Source of the DNA: Anaerolineae bacterium
GTDB taxonomy: Bacteria > Chloroflexota > Anaerolineae > Aggregatilineales > Phototrophicaceae
NCBI GenBank assembly: GCA_023382675.1
Contig: JAHDWN010000047.1
Location: 1-49,110 of the forward strand
DNA length: 49,110 nucleotides
Direction: 5' to 3'
Shown here piece after piece: positions 31,401-39,373 of this stretch; the first letter of the stretch is position 1, and the number at the start of each line of letters is the position of its first letter. The notes beneath the pieces are model-generated. The model did not search any database. It saw nothing but the letters and a program-made list of their open reading frames with translations, and was not told the origin of the DNA. Position numbers and translations under genes: made by a program.

Positions 31401-33446
31401 CGTTTCGTAGCCGCTGAAGGCTTCCGGCACGCTCGCGTCGATGGTGTCGAGCGCCTGCGCTGCCGAGCCGTTACCGAGCGCCAGCACGTCGGCGGCGTTT
31501 TGCAGCGGCGCGTTGTCGAACTGCGGCTGATTCGCCAGCGTGTTCCAGACGCCATCGAGCGGCGGCGCGAACTCCGGCAGCGCCAGCACCGACGGGTCGA
31601 GCGCCTCGAAGACCGCCGGCTGCAAATCCGGTACGAAGGTCGGGTCTTGCTGCTCCAGGTAGCTCATCACGTCCGGGCCGAGGCAGCCGATGATGATGTC
31701 GCCGATGCGCAGGCTGTCCGCCCCGCCGAGCAGCGTCAGCGGGTTGACGCCGCACTCGGTCAGCGCGGGCAGGAATTCGGCGGCGTTGAACTGGCTGGCC
31801 GCGTCGGTGCCGCCATCGCCACCGCCGGCCTGTGACAGCGCCGACGGATCGTTGAGGAAGGTCATGAAGCCGAGGAACTGCGCAGCGTTGAGCGTGTCCG
31901 TGCCAGCGAGCGCGGACATCGACTCCGGCAGATGGATCGACAGCAGATCGTCGGCGCTGTCAAGCTGCACACCGAGCTGCTCACCCATCAGGCTGAACAA
32001 CTCCGGCAGCGCTGGCCCTTCCGGCACATTCGTGGCCGGAACCTGCGCGACGACAGTTTCGGTTGCCGTGTTGTCATCAGTCGCAGGCGTCGCGCTGGTC
32101 GTCTCGGCGGCTGCCGGGGCATCCAGCCCATTACCGGCGACCGTGAACGACGCCAGCGGCAGATCGTCAAAGCCGAAGGTAACGAACTGCGGCTGCTGGA
32201 CGCGCCAGGCCTGCGGCAGATCCACCGGCGGGACGGTGGCATCACCGGCGAGCGCGCGGGCCAGGGCTTTCGCCGCCAGCGCATCGCGCGTCAGGCCGTC
32301 GAGCGAGGCGATGTAATCGGCGGGCAGCGCGGCGAACACGTCATCCGGCAGCGCGGCCAACTGCTCGGCCTTGAAGTACTCGACCATCGTCGGGTCGAGC
32401 GCGAGCATCTGGGTCAGATCATCGACCGAGAGATCGTCCGTCTGGCCGAGTCCGCCAATGATCTCGCCGGAGTCGACAAACTGGTTGAAGACCGCGCCCA
32501 GGTTGCGCGTCAGCGTGCGCATCTCGAACAGGTCGCGCGCGGTCGTGAAGCGATCCATCTGCCAGCTTTGCGGCAGCGCGGGCGGCGTTTGCGGCGCAGT
32601 CACCTGCTCGTCGTTGAAGGCGTCCACGGCGGCGGCATCGAGCGTGGCGGGCGCGCCGATCTTGGCACTGATCTCCGCCCAGGCAGTCTGCGACAGGCCG
32701 AGCAGTTGGCTGCGCGCTTCACCGGGCGCGGCAGGCTGCGCGGCGGCATCACCGTTCTCACCCGGCAGCACCTGCCCGCCGCTGATGCTGATGCGCGCGA
32801 CCTGCGGCACGGTTTCGAGCGCCGGGATGATCTCCTGGTCGATCAGGCGGCGCAGGGCGGTTGAATCGTCGCCTTGTGTCTTGCCCGCGAGGTAAGTGAC
32901 GGCAGCGCGCACGGTTTCATCCGGCAGCGCCGCCCAGGCTTCCGGCGCAAGCTGGAACAGGAAGTTGCTGTCGCGCCCCGCCAGGTAGAGCAGCACGTCG
33001 GGCGTCATATCGCCCATGAGACGAGCGGCAAACGCCTGCGCATCCTCACCGGCGGGCGGCTGGATGCGCCGCAGCGGCAGCCAGACTGTGTCGATGGCGG
33101 CGCGCATTTCGTTACGCAGCCGCTCCTGATTCATGCCGAAGTCGTTGCGCGCGATGATGATACTGCCGAATGCGCCGGTGGTGGTTGACTCCAGATTGGC
33201 GACATCGGCGACGCCGCCGAGCGCGTCCTCCAGGCGGCCCGTGACGACATTGAGCACCTGATCGCTCGTCATGCCGCTGGCCTGGGTCAGGATGATTGTC
33301 TGTGGGAATTCAATCGGCGGGATCAGCTCCTGGCGCATCCGCGTGATCGCGATCACGCCCAGCACCGAGATCACCGCCATCAGCGCGAGCACGACCGCGC
33401 CGAAACGAAGTGACAAATTGGTAACACCCGCAAAGATTGCCTTCAT
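28482..33446 (-). CDS. Giant RND-family efflux transporter with repeat-containing periplasmic insert
   Basis: A 1654-aa protein; usual AcrB/HAE1-type RND pumps have ~1030-1050. After TM1 (~13-34) and a normal start of the porter domain (QELIPPIEFPQTIILT), the stretch ~140-860 contains about five diverged copies of a motif like L-T-P-D-x-L-x-Y ... P-x-F-x-x-D-L-x-P ... LPxxV (near 144, 345, 587, 687 and 822), plus two MGxxLxVxLDxADDL motifs (~486, ~778). TM2 comes only at ~945. An extra pair of hydrophobic segments lies before the conserved TM4 VVDDSIVVLEN, whose proton-relay Asp pair is intact. The second half looks ordinary. AGGAG precedes the ATG at 33446. Substrate unknown; no membrane-fusion or outer-membrane partner is adjacent. 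Confidence 0.88.
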   Translation of the reverse strand: MKAIFAGVTNLSLRFGAVVLALMAVISVLGVIAITRMRQELIPPIEFPQTIILTQASGMTSDQVLNVVTGRLEDALGGVADVANLESTTTGAFGSIIIARNDFGMNQERLRNEMRAAIDTVWLPLRRIQPPAGEDAQAFAARLMGDMTPDVLLYLAGRDSNFLFQLAPEAWAALPDETVRAAVTYLAGKTQGDDSTALRRLIDQEIIPALETVPQVARISISGGQVLPGENGDAAAQPAAPGEARSQLLGLSQTAWAEISAKIGAPATLDAAAVDAFNDEQVTAPQTPPALPQSWQMDRFTTARDLFEMRTLTRNLGAVFNQFVDSGEIIGGLGQTDDLSVDDLTQMLALDPTMVEYFKAEQLAALPDDVFAALPADYIASLDGLTRDALAAKALARALAGDATVPPVDLPQAWRVQQPQFVTFGFDDLPLASFTVAGNGLDAPAAAETTSATPATDDNTATETVVAQVPATNVPEGPALPELFSLMGEQLGVQLDSADDLLSIHLPESMSALAGTDTLNAAQFLGFMTFLNDPSALSQAGGGDGGTDAASQFNAAEFLPALTECGVNPLTLLGGADSLRIGDIIIGCLGPDVMSYLEQQDPTFVPDLQPAVFEALDPSVLALPEFAPPLDGVWNTLANQPQFDNAPLQNAADVLALGNGSAAQALDTIDASVPEAFSGYETRLFNSLTPATLRYFALQEPNFYADLTPDVLIKLSPDALASLPDDVTAALPSDEAATVAAIVAGDQPSAAAAQAERYATDAPPADPNAPALNADWQFVGDFMGVELDTADDLFRFFPTPINFLNGFWDTAQGIAFAPRLFGNISPEAFSYWVDREPVLLTDLRIEALQLLPENVVSSLPQDVQDRIASGELPFVPTETVTRTDGDSSLLVTVYKTSDSNTIEAFYAARNTLTAIDERDDAIHVGLAFEQASFIEESISGVAREGLLGAIFAVIMILIFLSTGVWSRRPRNLVGALLVIIFGVGLFLLVNAQLADAGGDWGRAFEKTDIVWRVMLLGGMVTGLVFLLLPAKLPYPSWRSTLVTAVSIPLSVLMAFAMMRWLSPAIHSLIAPAAEDSTILGFVLRLFPADITINIMTLSGLTVAIGRVVDDSIVVLENIFRQVQAGGDRRTAVLTGVRDVSMAIFVATLVTVVVFLPLGLTGGLIGAFFLPFGLAVTYSLVASFIVAITVVPLLAYLLLDPREIGEHKEGWLERIYTPLLRWTLDSGRNKAIVLGIALISMLIGFLLFANRPQTFLPSFGEPQLTADITLPPGTKIAETDAKVRELEAFIRDSLPEEEITRVQSVVGGSGLGLESLLLGSTGVSENTAQVTVSVEASPTQLDALAQTLRAEAVRIFGAENVSVSSISLIERGGFGGFAMVVSGPQAELEALDARVIDTLNGVPGLINVTSTLAESGGEGGTIIRIDGQSALRYSAELETENTLGVTAEAIEAVNAMPDLPADVTVSAGFESQQQTEGFRSLGVAMVIAIVIVTIILVATFQSFVGWLAIIVSIAVAPVGAAILLTLTDRVLGISAMIGLLMLIGIVVTNAVVLIDRVQSNRKERGMNVHDALMEGGSRRLRPILMTALATILALSPLAIGLSKGAIIAAELGTVVIGGLVSSTLLTLIVTPIVYSLLVRERARRAQAAAAASAGD

Positions 33447-33583
33447 GCGTGGAAAGCTCCTGGGTCGATGGGGAATCATAGGAAAGCCGGGAAAGACCCG
33501 ACTCTCTCATCTTAATCCAGGTTACGGGCGCAATACATAGTGAATTGCGTCACAGAACGAGGCCGCTCGCGAAGTGTGGCTGT

Positions 33584-34024
33584 TCAAGGGCGCTCGACGA
33601 GTAGACCACCCCACGCTGCCGGATCGACGTCGGCGACCGTCTGCGAGAACGTCCAGCGATGGCCGCCAAGATCGTAGACGGTGTACTGTCGTTCGCCAAA
33701 GGGATAGGTCGTCGGAGGTAGAACGACGGTCGCGCCCGCTTGCTGCACATGGGCATAGTGGCTGTCGACATCGGCGACGCGCACCATGATAGCATGCTCG
33801 GCGAGCGCAGACATGCTGACATCTGCCGAGCGTCGGGTGACAATGATCGTCCCCGCGCCAAACGAAAGCTGCGCCCGGTGCTCGCCAATCCGCAGCCGTT
33901 CGACAAATCCGAACGTCCGGCACAGCCAATCGACCGCGCCGCGCACGTCCGGGTACGCCAGCTCCGGGATGATTGTACTGGTCGGCATCGAGCGGTTGCG
34001 GGGTCGCGGGGCATGTTCAGCCAT
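33584..34024 (-). CDS. VOC-superfamily (glyoxalase/bleomycin-resistance-like) protein
   Basis: A 146-aa protein with two paired beta-alpha-beta-beta-beta modules: IIPELAYPDVRGAVDWLCRTFGF at the start (given here only as the module's location, residues ~16-38), HAIMVRVADVDSHYAHVQQAGATV in the middle, and YTVYDLGGHRWTFSQTV near the end. It resembles the PhnB/glyoxalase-like subgroup, metal-dependent dioxygenase or drug-binding folds; the exact activity is not predictable. The frame opens at 34120, but the ATG at 34024 with GGTGG upstream is more likely; 33988 is also possible. Confidence 0.8.
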   Translation of the reverse strand: MAEHAPRPRNRSMPTSTIIPELAYPDVRGAVDWLCRTFGFVERLRIGEHRAQLSFGAGTIIVTRRSADVSMSALAEHAIMVRVADVDSHYAHVQQAGATVVLPPTTYPFGERQYTVYDLGGHRWTFSQTVADVDPAAWGGLLVERP

Positions 34025-34505
34025 GGTGCCACCATCCGTATTGAACGCATACCATGGCGCAAGGTTAGCACAATTGTTCGCTGTAATCAAGCATTGAGTA
34101 TTCGAGCAGAGCAGCGTCAACTTTCTGAATGCCGCGGTTGACCTTCACTGCGGGCTGCTATCCAGACATGCGCTTCGGCAGGCGCACGCAAAAGCTCATG
34201 CCGCCCACCGGCCGGTTGCGCAGCCCGAATACTGCCACTTGCATGACACTTCGCAAACGGCGCTTTGAAGCTGCGCGCTATTCCGGGGTGGATTGATCTG
34301 CGTGTCACATTTGCCTTGCCAGCGGACTGCGGCATTCCCGGGGGCACACCCATACTGCCGCAGTGTGAAGGCTAGTCGGCTCACGTGAACGGATGAAACG
34401 GGCGTCTCAATTCTGAGCGCCCGTTTTGATTCTTTTCTGGATGTGGTATCTGGCAGCTCCAATCCGCTTCTCATGCGTCAGCCCTAGGGTGTGGCGCGCC
34501 GTCTT
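34025..34505. other. Intergenic region with terminator-like hairpin
   Basis: No convincing gene on either strand. The only clear structure is the hairpin at 34396-34427. The plus strand has no gene that this hairpin would serve. Confidence 0.5.
34396..34435 (+). terminator. Intrinsic terminator-like hairpin
   Basis: AAACGGGCG and CGCCCGTTT form a 9-bp stem, extended by CTCA/TGAG across a one-base bulge, with loop ATTC. On the plus strand it is followed by TTTTGATTCTTTTC. On the minus strand it lies about 80 nt after the Pro-rich gene and could terminate that operon, although the T-tract there is short. Confidence 0.65.
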
Positions 34506-35252
34506 TTACTCCTCAGCGTCGGTCAACTCCTCCATAACCGGCGGGTCGAGCAGCGGAATTTCGACTATGCCGCTCGCCTGCGCCAGCGCGATGATGCGCT
34601 GATCGTCGGCGTAGAGCGTGCGGTCGAGGAAGCCGCGCTCGAGCGCGGGCGGCGCGTTGCCGAGCAGGACGTGCGTCCTTGCCCGCGAGAGCACGTTGAG
34701 CACGAGCAGCGGATCGGTCGCGCGCCAGATGACCGGCGGCTGCTCAATCGCCTGGAAGCGGGCGACAAGCGCGGCTTTCACCTCTGGCCGCCAGCCATAG
34801 ACGAGCGACGCGCCGGTGAACGGGCTGTCGCCCCAGGCTGCGTCAAGCTTCTCACGCAGCGCTTCCTCGGCAGCGACGTTCTCTTCAATCGTCGCGGCGA
34901 AGATGTGCGCCGGGGACGGCGGTGGCGGTGGCAGCGGCTTGAACGGGCTGGGGCGGCTGCTCGGCAGATTAGGACGCCCCGGCGGCACATTGAACGGTGA
35001 TGGTTCGTCACGCACTGGGGCCGGCGGCGGTGTCTTCGGCATCGGCAGTTCTGCCAGCGCGTAGACCTCTTCGAGGATTCCGGCCAGATCGAAATAGACG
35101 ATGGTATCGACCAGCGGCGTGAACTCCCAGACGACACGCTGATTCGGGCGCGCGCCAATTGCGCCCAGCGGTGTGCCCGGACGGGGCGGGAATGGCGGCG
35201 GCGTCGGCGGCGGTGTGCCGCCGGGCGGGGTCAGGCGTTTGAGCAAACTCAT
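34506..35252 (-). CDS. Proline-rich protein coupled to the MoxR ATPase
   Basis: A 248-aa protein of unknown function. Residues ~8-30 are a Pro/Thr/Gly-rich stretch. A ~40-residue ordered part (WEFTPLVDTIVYFDLAG) is followed by another Pro-rich region (~75-115). The C-terminal ~120-248 appears folded, with alternating helices and strands (FTGASLVYGWRPEVKAAL, THVLLGNAPPALERGFLD). There is no signal peptide or TM. The ATG at 35252 overlaps the stop of the MoxR gene (ATGA), so the two are translationally coupled and probably form one complex. A longer frame from 35342 is rejected for this reason. MoxR genes usually pair with a VWA protein; none is seen here, so this may be the client or adaptor. 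Confidence 0.75.
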   Translation of the reverse strand: MSLLKRLTPPGGTPPPTPPPFPPRPGTPLGAIGARPNQRVVWEFTPLVDTIVYFDLAGILEEVYALAELPMPKTPPPAPVRDEPSPFNVPPGRPNLPSSRPSPFKPLPPPPPSPAHIFAATIEENVAAEEALREKLDAAWGDSPFTGASLVYGWRPEVKAALVARFQAIEQPPVIWRATDPLLVLNVLSRARTHVLLGNAPPALERGFLDRTLYADDQRIIALAQASGIVEIPLLDPPVMEELTDAEE

Positions 35253-36709
35253 ACGGTTTCCGGCTCCTCGTCTTCGATGCCGAACAGACTCAGATACTCG
35301 CGCAGGACTTCCAGCTCCTGCTTCCAGTCGTAGCGCAGCCACAGGTCCGGAAAGCCGAAGAGTACGAAGTTGCGCTCGATGCGTGCCCGCTGCTGCTGCA
35401 AATCGCTCAGCGGGTAGGCCCAGTTGTTGATCTCGTTCCAGATGTCCACCATCGCGCCGGGGCGCAGCGTCGTGCCCACCTGGCGCGGTTCGAGCACGCG
35501 CGCGGCGAACTGTGCCAGTGGCTCCCAGGCGGCGGGCGTCAGGTTGCGCCGTGCGCGGAAGGCCAGGAAGATGACGGTCGCCAGACCGATGCGCCGGGCA
35601 TCGACCGTCTCTGCGCCGAGCGCCTGCGTCACCAGCCGCGACACGTCCTCGTCGCTCAGGCCAAGCTGATCTGCCAGCACGACGCGCCGGGCGGGGTGCA
35701 GCTCTTCCAGCACCTGACGCCAGGCGTCATCCTCAGCCAGATTGCTGATCTCCCAGGCCTGGCGGTGGACGGAGACGACCGTCGCCCGTGTCGGTGGGAC
35801 TTCGCTGGCATTCTGCGGCAGGCAGAAGGTCAGCGTCAGTTCGGCGCTGTGCTCCAGGTCGGCGCTGTCGCCTTCCAGCACCATGCGCGCGGCATGGATC
35901 GCCACCAGCGAGCGCGCCAGCATGACCGCCCGGCGCGGACTCTGGCCGAGCTGCGCCTGATCGAGCAGGTCAACGGCGCTGACGACGTAATCCGAGATCC
36001 AATCGACCAGCGACTCGTGGACGTCCGGGATGAGCGACTGGCAGCGCTCGACGAATTCACCGAGCAGGTCGAGCACAACCTCGTCACCGGCGACGGCCTG
36101 CGCATACTGGCTGCGCCCGGCGACCATCATGCGCCGATCCTGCTTGTTGATCTGCCGCCAATTGGGCACGGGCACGACGAACGGAAAGCGATCCGCCAGC
36201 GCCGGGTCGAGCGGCTCGGAACCGAGGTAGGTATCGGTGCCGGGGTTGATCTCCGGGTCTTCCGGCGCGGGCGGGTTCATCGCCGCCCAGCGGTGGCGCA
36301 GCCGGTCAAGCGCGATGCCGGCGATGCGCTTTTCGTGGACGACCGGGAACATCTTGTTCTGTAAGTCAGGACGGCAGCGCGAGATCTCATCGAAGAAGAC
36401 GAATTCCGCTTCCCAGATCGCGCCCGGTGTAGAAATGAAGTGCAGGCTGTCCCCGGTCTCGTCCGGCAGTGGGATGCCGACGAGATCATCATAGTTGATG
36501 AGCGAGGCGTTGTAGTGCCGCATCGACAGGCCGAGGGCGCTGGCGATCTTCTCGACCAGCAGCGATTTGGCCGTGCCATGCGGGCCGACGAGCAGTAGCG
36601 GCGATTCGGTCGCGAGTGCTGCAAGTAGCACCGGATCGAGATGCCCCCACCCCTGAATGCCAAGTGCGGCGGTGATCCCTAAATTTTCGGTTGAGATTAA
36701 GGAGTCCAT
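35249..36709 (-). CDS. MoxR-type AAA+ ATPase
   Basis: A 486-aa ATPase. Walker A GPHGTAKS is at 42-49 and Walker B FVFFDEIS at 103-110; an arginine-finger region follows in RHRWAAMNPPAPEDP and the DPALADRFPF motif. The C-terminal ~200 residues are helical with no recognised domain, making it longer than typical MoxR (~330 aa). MoxR/RavA ATPases act as chaperones that assemble or activate partner complexes. It forms a coupled pair with the downstream Pro-rich protein. Confidence 0.87.
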   Translation of the reverse strand: MDSLISTENLGITAALGIQGWGHLDPVLLAALATESPLLLVGPHGTAKSLLVEKIASALGLSMRHYNASLINYDDLVGIPLPDETGDSLHFISTPGAIWEAEFVFFDEISRCRPDLQNKMFPVVHEKRIAGIALDRLRHRWAAMNPPAPEDPEINPGTDTYLGSEPLDPALADRFPFVVPVPNWRQINKQDRRMMVAGRSQYAQAVAGDEVVLDLLGEFVERCQSLIPDVHESLVDWISDYVVSAVDLLDQAQLGQSPRRAVMLARSLVAIHAARMVLEGDSADLEHSAELTLTFCLPQNASEVPPTRATVVSVHRQAWEISNLAEDDAWRQVLEELHPARRVVLADQLGLSDEDVSRLVTQALGAETVDARRIGLATVIFLAFRARRNLTPAAWEPLAQFAARVLEPRQVGTTLRPGAMVDIWNEINNWAYPLSDLQQQRARIERNFVLFGFPDLWLRYDWKQELEVLREYLSLFGIEDEEPETV

Positions 36710-37106
36710 GTCTGCCTGGCTACCTAACGCGGAGATGAACCCCCAGAATACAGCGCTGTAACACTGCCGTCAAGCACTCGAAATTGGGGTTTTGGTACTG
36801 TTTGGAAGACCGGCCAGGAAGCATGGGCGCGCGACCGTTCGACGGCTGGCCAAGCTCAAGCATGGAGGCACAGGCAGGTGGTCGCCCGACCGTCGCTAGG
36901 AACGCACGCGAAGCGTTACGGTCGGGCTGGGCACGTGGGAAGCCACCTGGAAGGTGGCTGGTCAGCGCTGAGCGCGTTCTGGCAGCCTGCTTCCAGCAGG
37001 CTTTACCCCGCTAGCCAGTGGCTTGGAGCCACTGGCGGGCGACGCAAACGCAATTCGTTCCAGGTTGCAATCCACAACCTGAGCAGATGTTCATCGGTCA
37101 CCTGCG
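36710..37106. other. Intergenic region carrying multi-hairpin repeat copy 3
   Basis: Apart from the repeat at 36882-37036 there is no gene or clear promoter; short frames here translate the repeat. Confidence 0.6.
36882..37036. repeat. Modular multi-hairpin repeat, copy 3
   Basis: Head hairpin 36884-36927, then AGCCACCT/AGGTGGCT-type (36941-36959), AGCCTGCT/AGCAGGCT (36984-37002) and GCCAGTGGCT/AGCCACTGGC (37014-37036). Each later stem has a three-base loop. It lies after the sugar ABC permease gene. Confidence 0.8.
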
Positions 37107-38396
37107 TCAGCGTCCCGTCTGCTGGCCGCGCCGCGAGAGCGCGTCGATGACGACGGCGGCCAGGAGCACGAGGCCGGTGACGACGAACTTGACGCCGGAG
37201 CTGACGTTCAAGAGACCCATGCCGTTCTCGACACTCGCCACGACCAGCGCGCCGAGCACCGCGCTAACGACCTTGCCGCGTCCACCGAACAGGCTGGTGC
37301 CGCCGATGACTGCCGCCGCGATGACGTAGAGCAGCAGGTTGCCGCCGCCCGCGTCCGTCGCGACCGACTTCAGGCGTGAGGCCAGGATGATGCCGCCCAT
37401 GCCCGCCATCAGGCCGGAGACCATGAAGACCAGCACGCGGATGCGCTCGACGCGGATACCGGCGCGGCGCGCGGCTTCCTTGTTGCCGCCGACAGCGTAG
37501 ACGTAGCGCCCGAAGCGCGTGCGCTCGGCGACAAACGTCAGGACCATCAGCATGACCAGCATGATCACGGCGATGACCGGCATCCCCTGTTGGGGTGGGG
37601 CGGCGCTGGTCAGCGCGCGGTTAATGTTGAAGATGTAGGCGACGAACGCGCCGATAGCCGCCATGATGACCAACTGCCCGATCATGATCGGCGTCGGCTT
37701 GGCGCGCAGGCCGGCCTTGCGCCGGGCGTTGGCGGTCATGAAGTCGAGCACGCCGTAGGAGGCGATGAACAGGCCGATGATGATCCAGCTCCAGATCGGT
37801 GGCAGCACCTCGCTGGCAAGATTGCGCACGACCGGGTTCTGAATGTTGACCGTGCCGCCGTCGCCGACGATCATGAGCACAACGCCGTTCCAGGCAAGCA
37901 GACCGGCGAGCGTGACGATGAACGACGGCAGTTGGAAGCTGGTGATGATAAAGCCGTGCAAGAAGCCGATGGCCGTCGTGATGAGGAGCGCAATCGGGAT
38001 GACATTCCACCAGTCGATCCAGGCCAGCGATGGATTCATGAGCGAATCGCGCAGCAGGATCGCCGCCGAAACGCCGCCGACGGCGCTGACATAGCCCGCG
38101 GACAGATCGATTTCGCCCAGCAGCAGGACGTAGACCATGCCGTAGGCAATGACCGCGATCCCGGCCATCTGAATAACGATGTTGACCAGGTTACGCGGCG
38201 TCAGGAAGTTTTGATTAGCCGTTTGGAAGATGATGGCGATCACGACCAGGCCGAGGACAATCGGCAGCGTGCCGATGTCACCGGAGCGGATGCGCCGCCA
38301 CATGGCGTTCAGGTATTCAGCTGGCGATTGGGGGGCCTGGCTGGCGAGCAGCGCACTCTGGACGCTCTCGTCGCTTTCTTGAATGATGTCGGTCAT
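37107..38396 (-). CDS. Sugar ABC transporter permease (XylH/RbsC-like)
   Basis: A 429-aa inner-membrane permease of the BPD_transp_2 family with about ten hydrophobic segments. The stretch MVYVLLLGEIDLSAGYVSA contains the EIDLSAG motif characteristic of the xylose/ribose group, and GGTSLFGGRGKV near the end is also conserved. An extra hydrophilic/hydrophobic insertion in the middle (~210-275) makes it longer than RbsC (~320 aa), similar to XylH. Its ATG overlaps the stop of the ATPase gene (ATGA), indicating translational coupling. The pentose/hexose substrate cannot be fixed. Confidence 0.92.
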   Translation of the reverse strand: MTDIIQESDESVQSALLASQAPQSPAEYLNAMWRRIRSGDIGTLPIVLGLVVIAIIFQTANQNFLTPRNLVNIVIQMAGIAVIAYGMVYVLLLGEIDLSAGYVSAVGGVSAAILLRDSLMNPSLAWIDWWNVIPIALLITTAIGFLHGFIITSFQLPSFIVTLAGLLAWNGVVLMIVGDGGTVNIQNPVVRNLASEVLPPIWSWIIIGLFIASYGVLDFMTANARRKAGLRAKPTPIMIGQLVIMAAIGAFVAYIFNINRALTSAAPPQQGMPVIAVIMLVMLMVLTFVAERTRFGRYVYAVGGNKEAARRAGIRVERIRVLVFMVSGLMAGMGGIILASRLKSVATDAGGGNLLLYVIAAAVIGGTSLFGGRGKVVSAVLGALVVASVENGMGLLNVSSGVKFVVTGLVLLAAVVIDALSRRGQQTGR

Positions 38397-39217
38397 TGTG
38401 TCATCCCCGGAACTCTCGTTAGCTGACCCGCCGTGATCGCGTGGACGACCTCTTGCTCGGTGGTCTCTTTGGCGATGTAAGTCGTGACCTTGTGCCCCAG
38501 GCGCAGCACGGTGATGCGGTCAGCAACCTTGAAGATGTCGTGCAGGTTGTGTGAGATGACGACGACGCCCAGGTTCTTTTCGGCCAGCCGCCGGACGAGG
38601 TTGAGCACCTGCCGTGTCTGTGCCACGCCCAGGGCGGCGGTCGGTTCGTCCAGGATGACGACCTTGCTGTTCCAGAGCACGGCCTTGGCGATGGCGACCG
38701 ACTGGCGCTGGCCGCCGGAGAGCGAAGACACCGGCAGCCGCACAGAGCGCAGCGTCGTCACCGCCAGCTCGTCGAGCGTTCTGACGGCGCGCTTCTCCAT
38801 GTCAATTTCGGTCAACGGAAGAAGATTGCGCAGGTACTTGCGCAGTCCCGTCGTTGCCTCCTGCGCGCCGGTCGTGCTGGGCACGCCCTGCGTCCATTCG
38901 CGGCCCAGGAACATATTGGCGACCACGTCGAGATTATCTGCCAGCGCCAGGTCTTGATACACGACCTCGATTCCGAGCGCGGCGGCCTCGCGAGGGCTGT
39001 GGATGCTCACCTTCTTGCCGTCAAAATAAACATCGCCTTCGTCAAAGCCATAAATTCCGGCTATGCCCTTGATGAGCGTCGATTTTCCCGCGCCGTTGTC
39101 TCCGACCAGCGCGATGACCTCACCCGGATAAACGTCAAAATCAACTTTGGTTAGCGCTTGCACCGGACCGAAACTTTTGGAGACACCTTTAGTTTCAAGA
39201 AGCGGCTTTCCATTCAT
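38393..39217 (-). CDS. Sugar ABC transporter ATP-binding protein
   Basis: A 274-aa ATPase with Walker A GDNGAGKST (39-47), Q-loop VVYQDLALADNL, signature LSGGQRQS, Walker B VVILDEPTAAL and H-loop VVISHNLHD. It has one nucleotide-binding domain, unlike the ~500-aa double-domain XylG/RbsA, so it must homodimerise, as in the FrcA-like group. The frame opens at 39271, but the ATG at 39217 gives the standard N-terminus. It is the middle gene of the order binding protein, ATPase, permease. Confidence 0.92.
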   Translation of the reverse strand: MNGKPLLETKGVSKSFGPVQALTKVDFDVYPGEVIALVGDNGAGKSTLIKGIAGIYGFDEGDVYFDGKKVSIHSPREAAALGIEVVYQDLALADNLDVVANMFLGREWTQGVPSTTGAQEATTGLRKYLRNLLPLTEIDMEKRAVRTLDELAVTTLRSVRLPVSSLSGGQRQSVAIAKAVLWNSKVVILDEPTAALGVAQTRQVLNLVRRLAEKNLGVVVISHNLHDIFKVADRITVLRLGHKVTTYIAKETTEQEVVHAITAGQLTRVPGMTQ

Positions 39218-39297
39218 CGTTGCAGACAAGGCGGCACCCTCACACGTTTCTATCTGCTGTGTCGAACGCAAGTATCACTAATAGACTAATAGCAGTC

Positions 39298-39338
39298 GGG
39301 CGACCTGTGAAGATCGCCCGCAGGCATCCGGGGATGCC
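39298..39338 (-). promoter_or_regulatory. Two intercistronic hairpins in the sugar ABC operon
   Basis: GGGCGA/TCGCCC (39298-39319) and GGCATCC/GGATGCC (39323-39338) lie between the binding-protein and ATPase genes. Neither is followed by a T-tract. Such hairpins often protect the upstream mRNA and give excess binding protein over the membrane components (known for maltose and similar operons). Confidence 0.5.
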
Positions 39339-39373
39339 GCAACGGCACCCCCGAATGCGACCGACAAATTCGT

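Noticed and set aside
36784-37150. Two small plus-strand ORFs (76 and 90 codons)
   Set aside because: They are translations of the multi-hairpin repeat; equivalent frames occur at the other copies.
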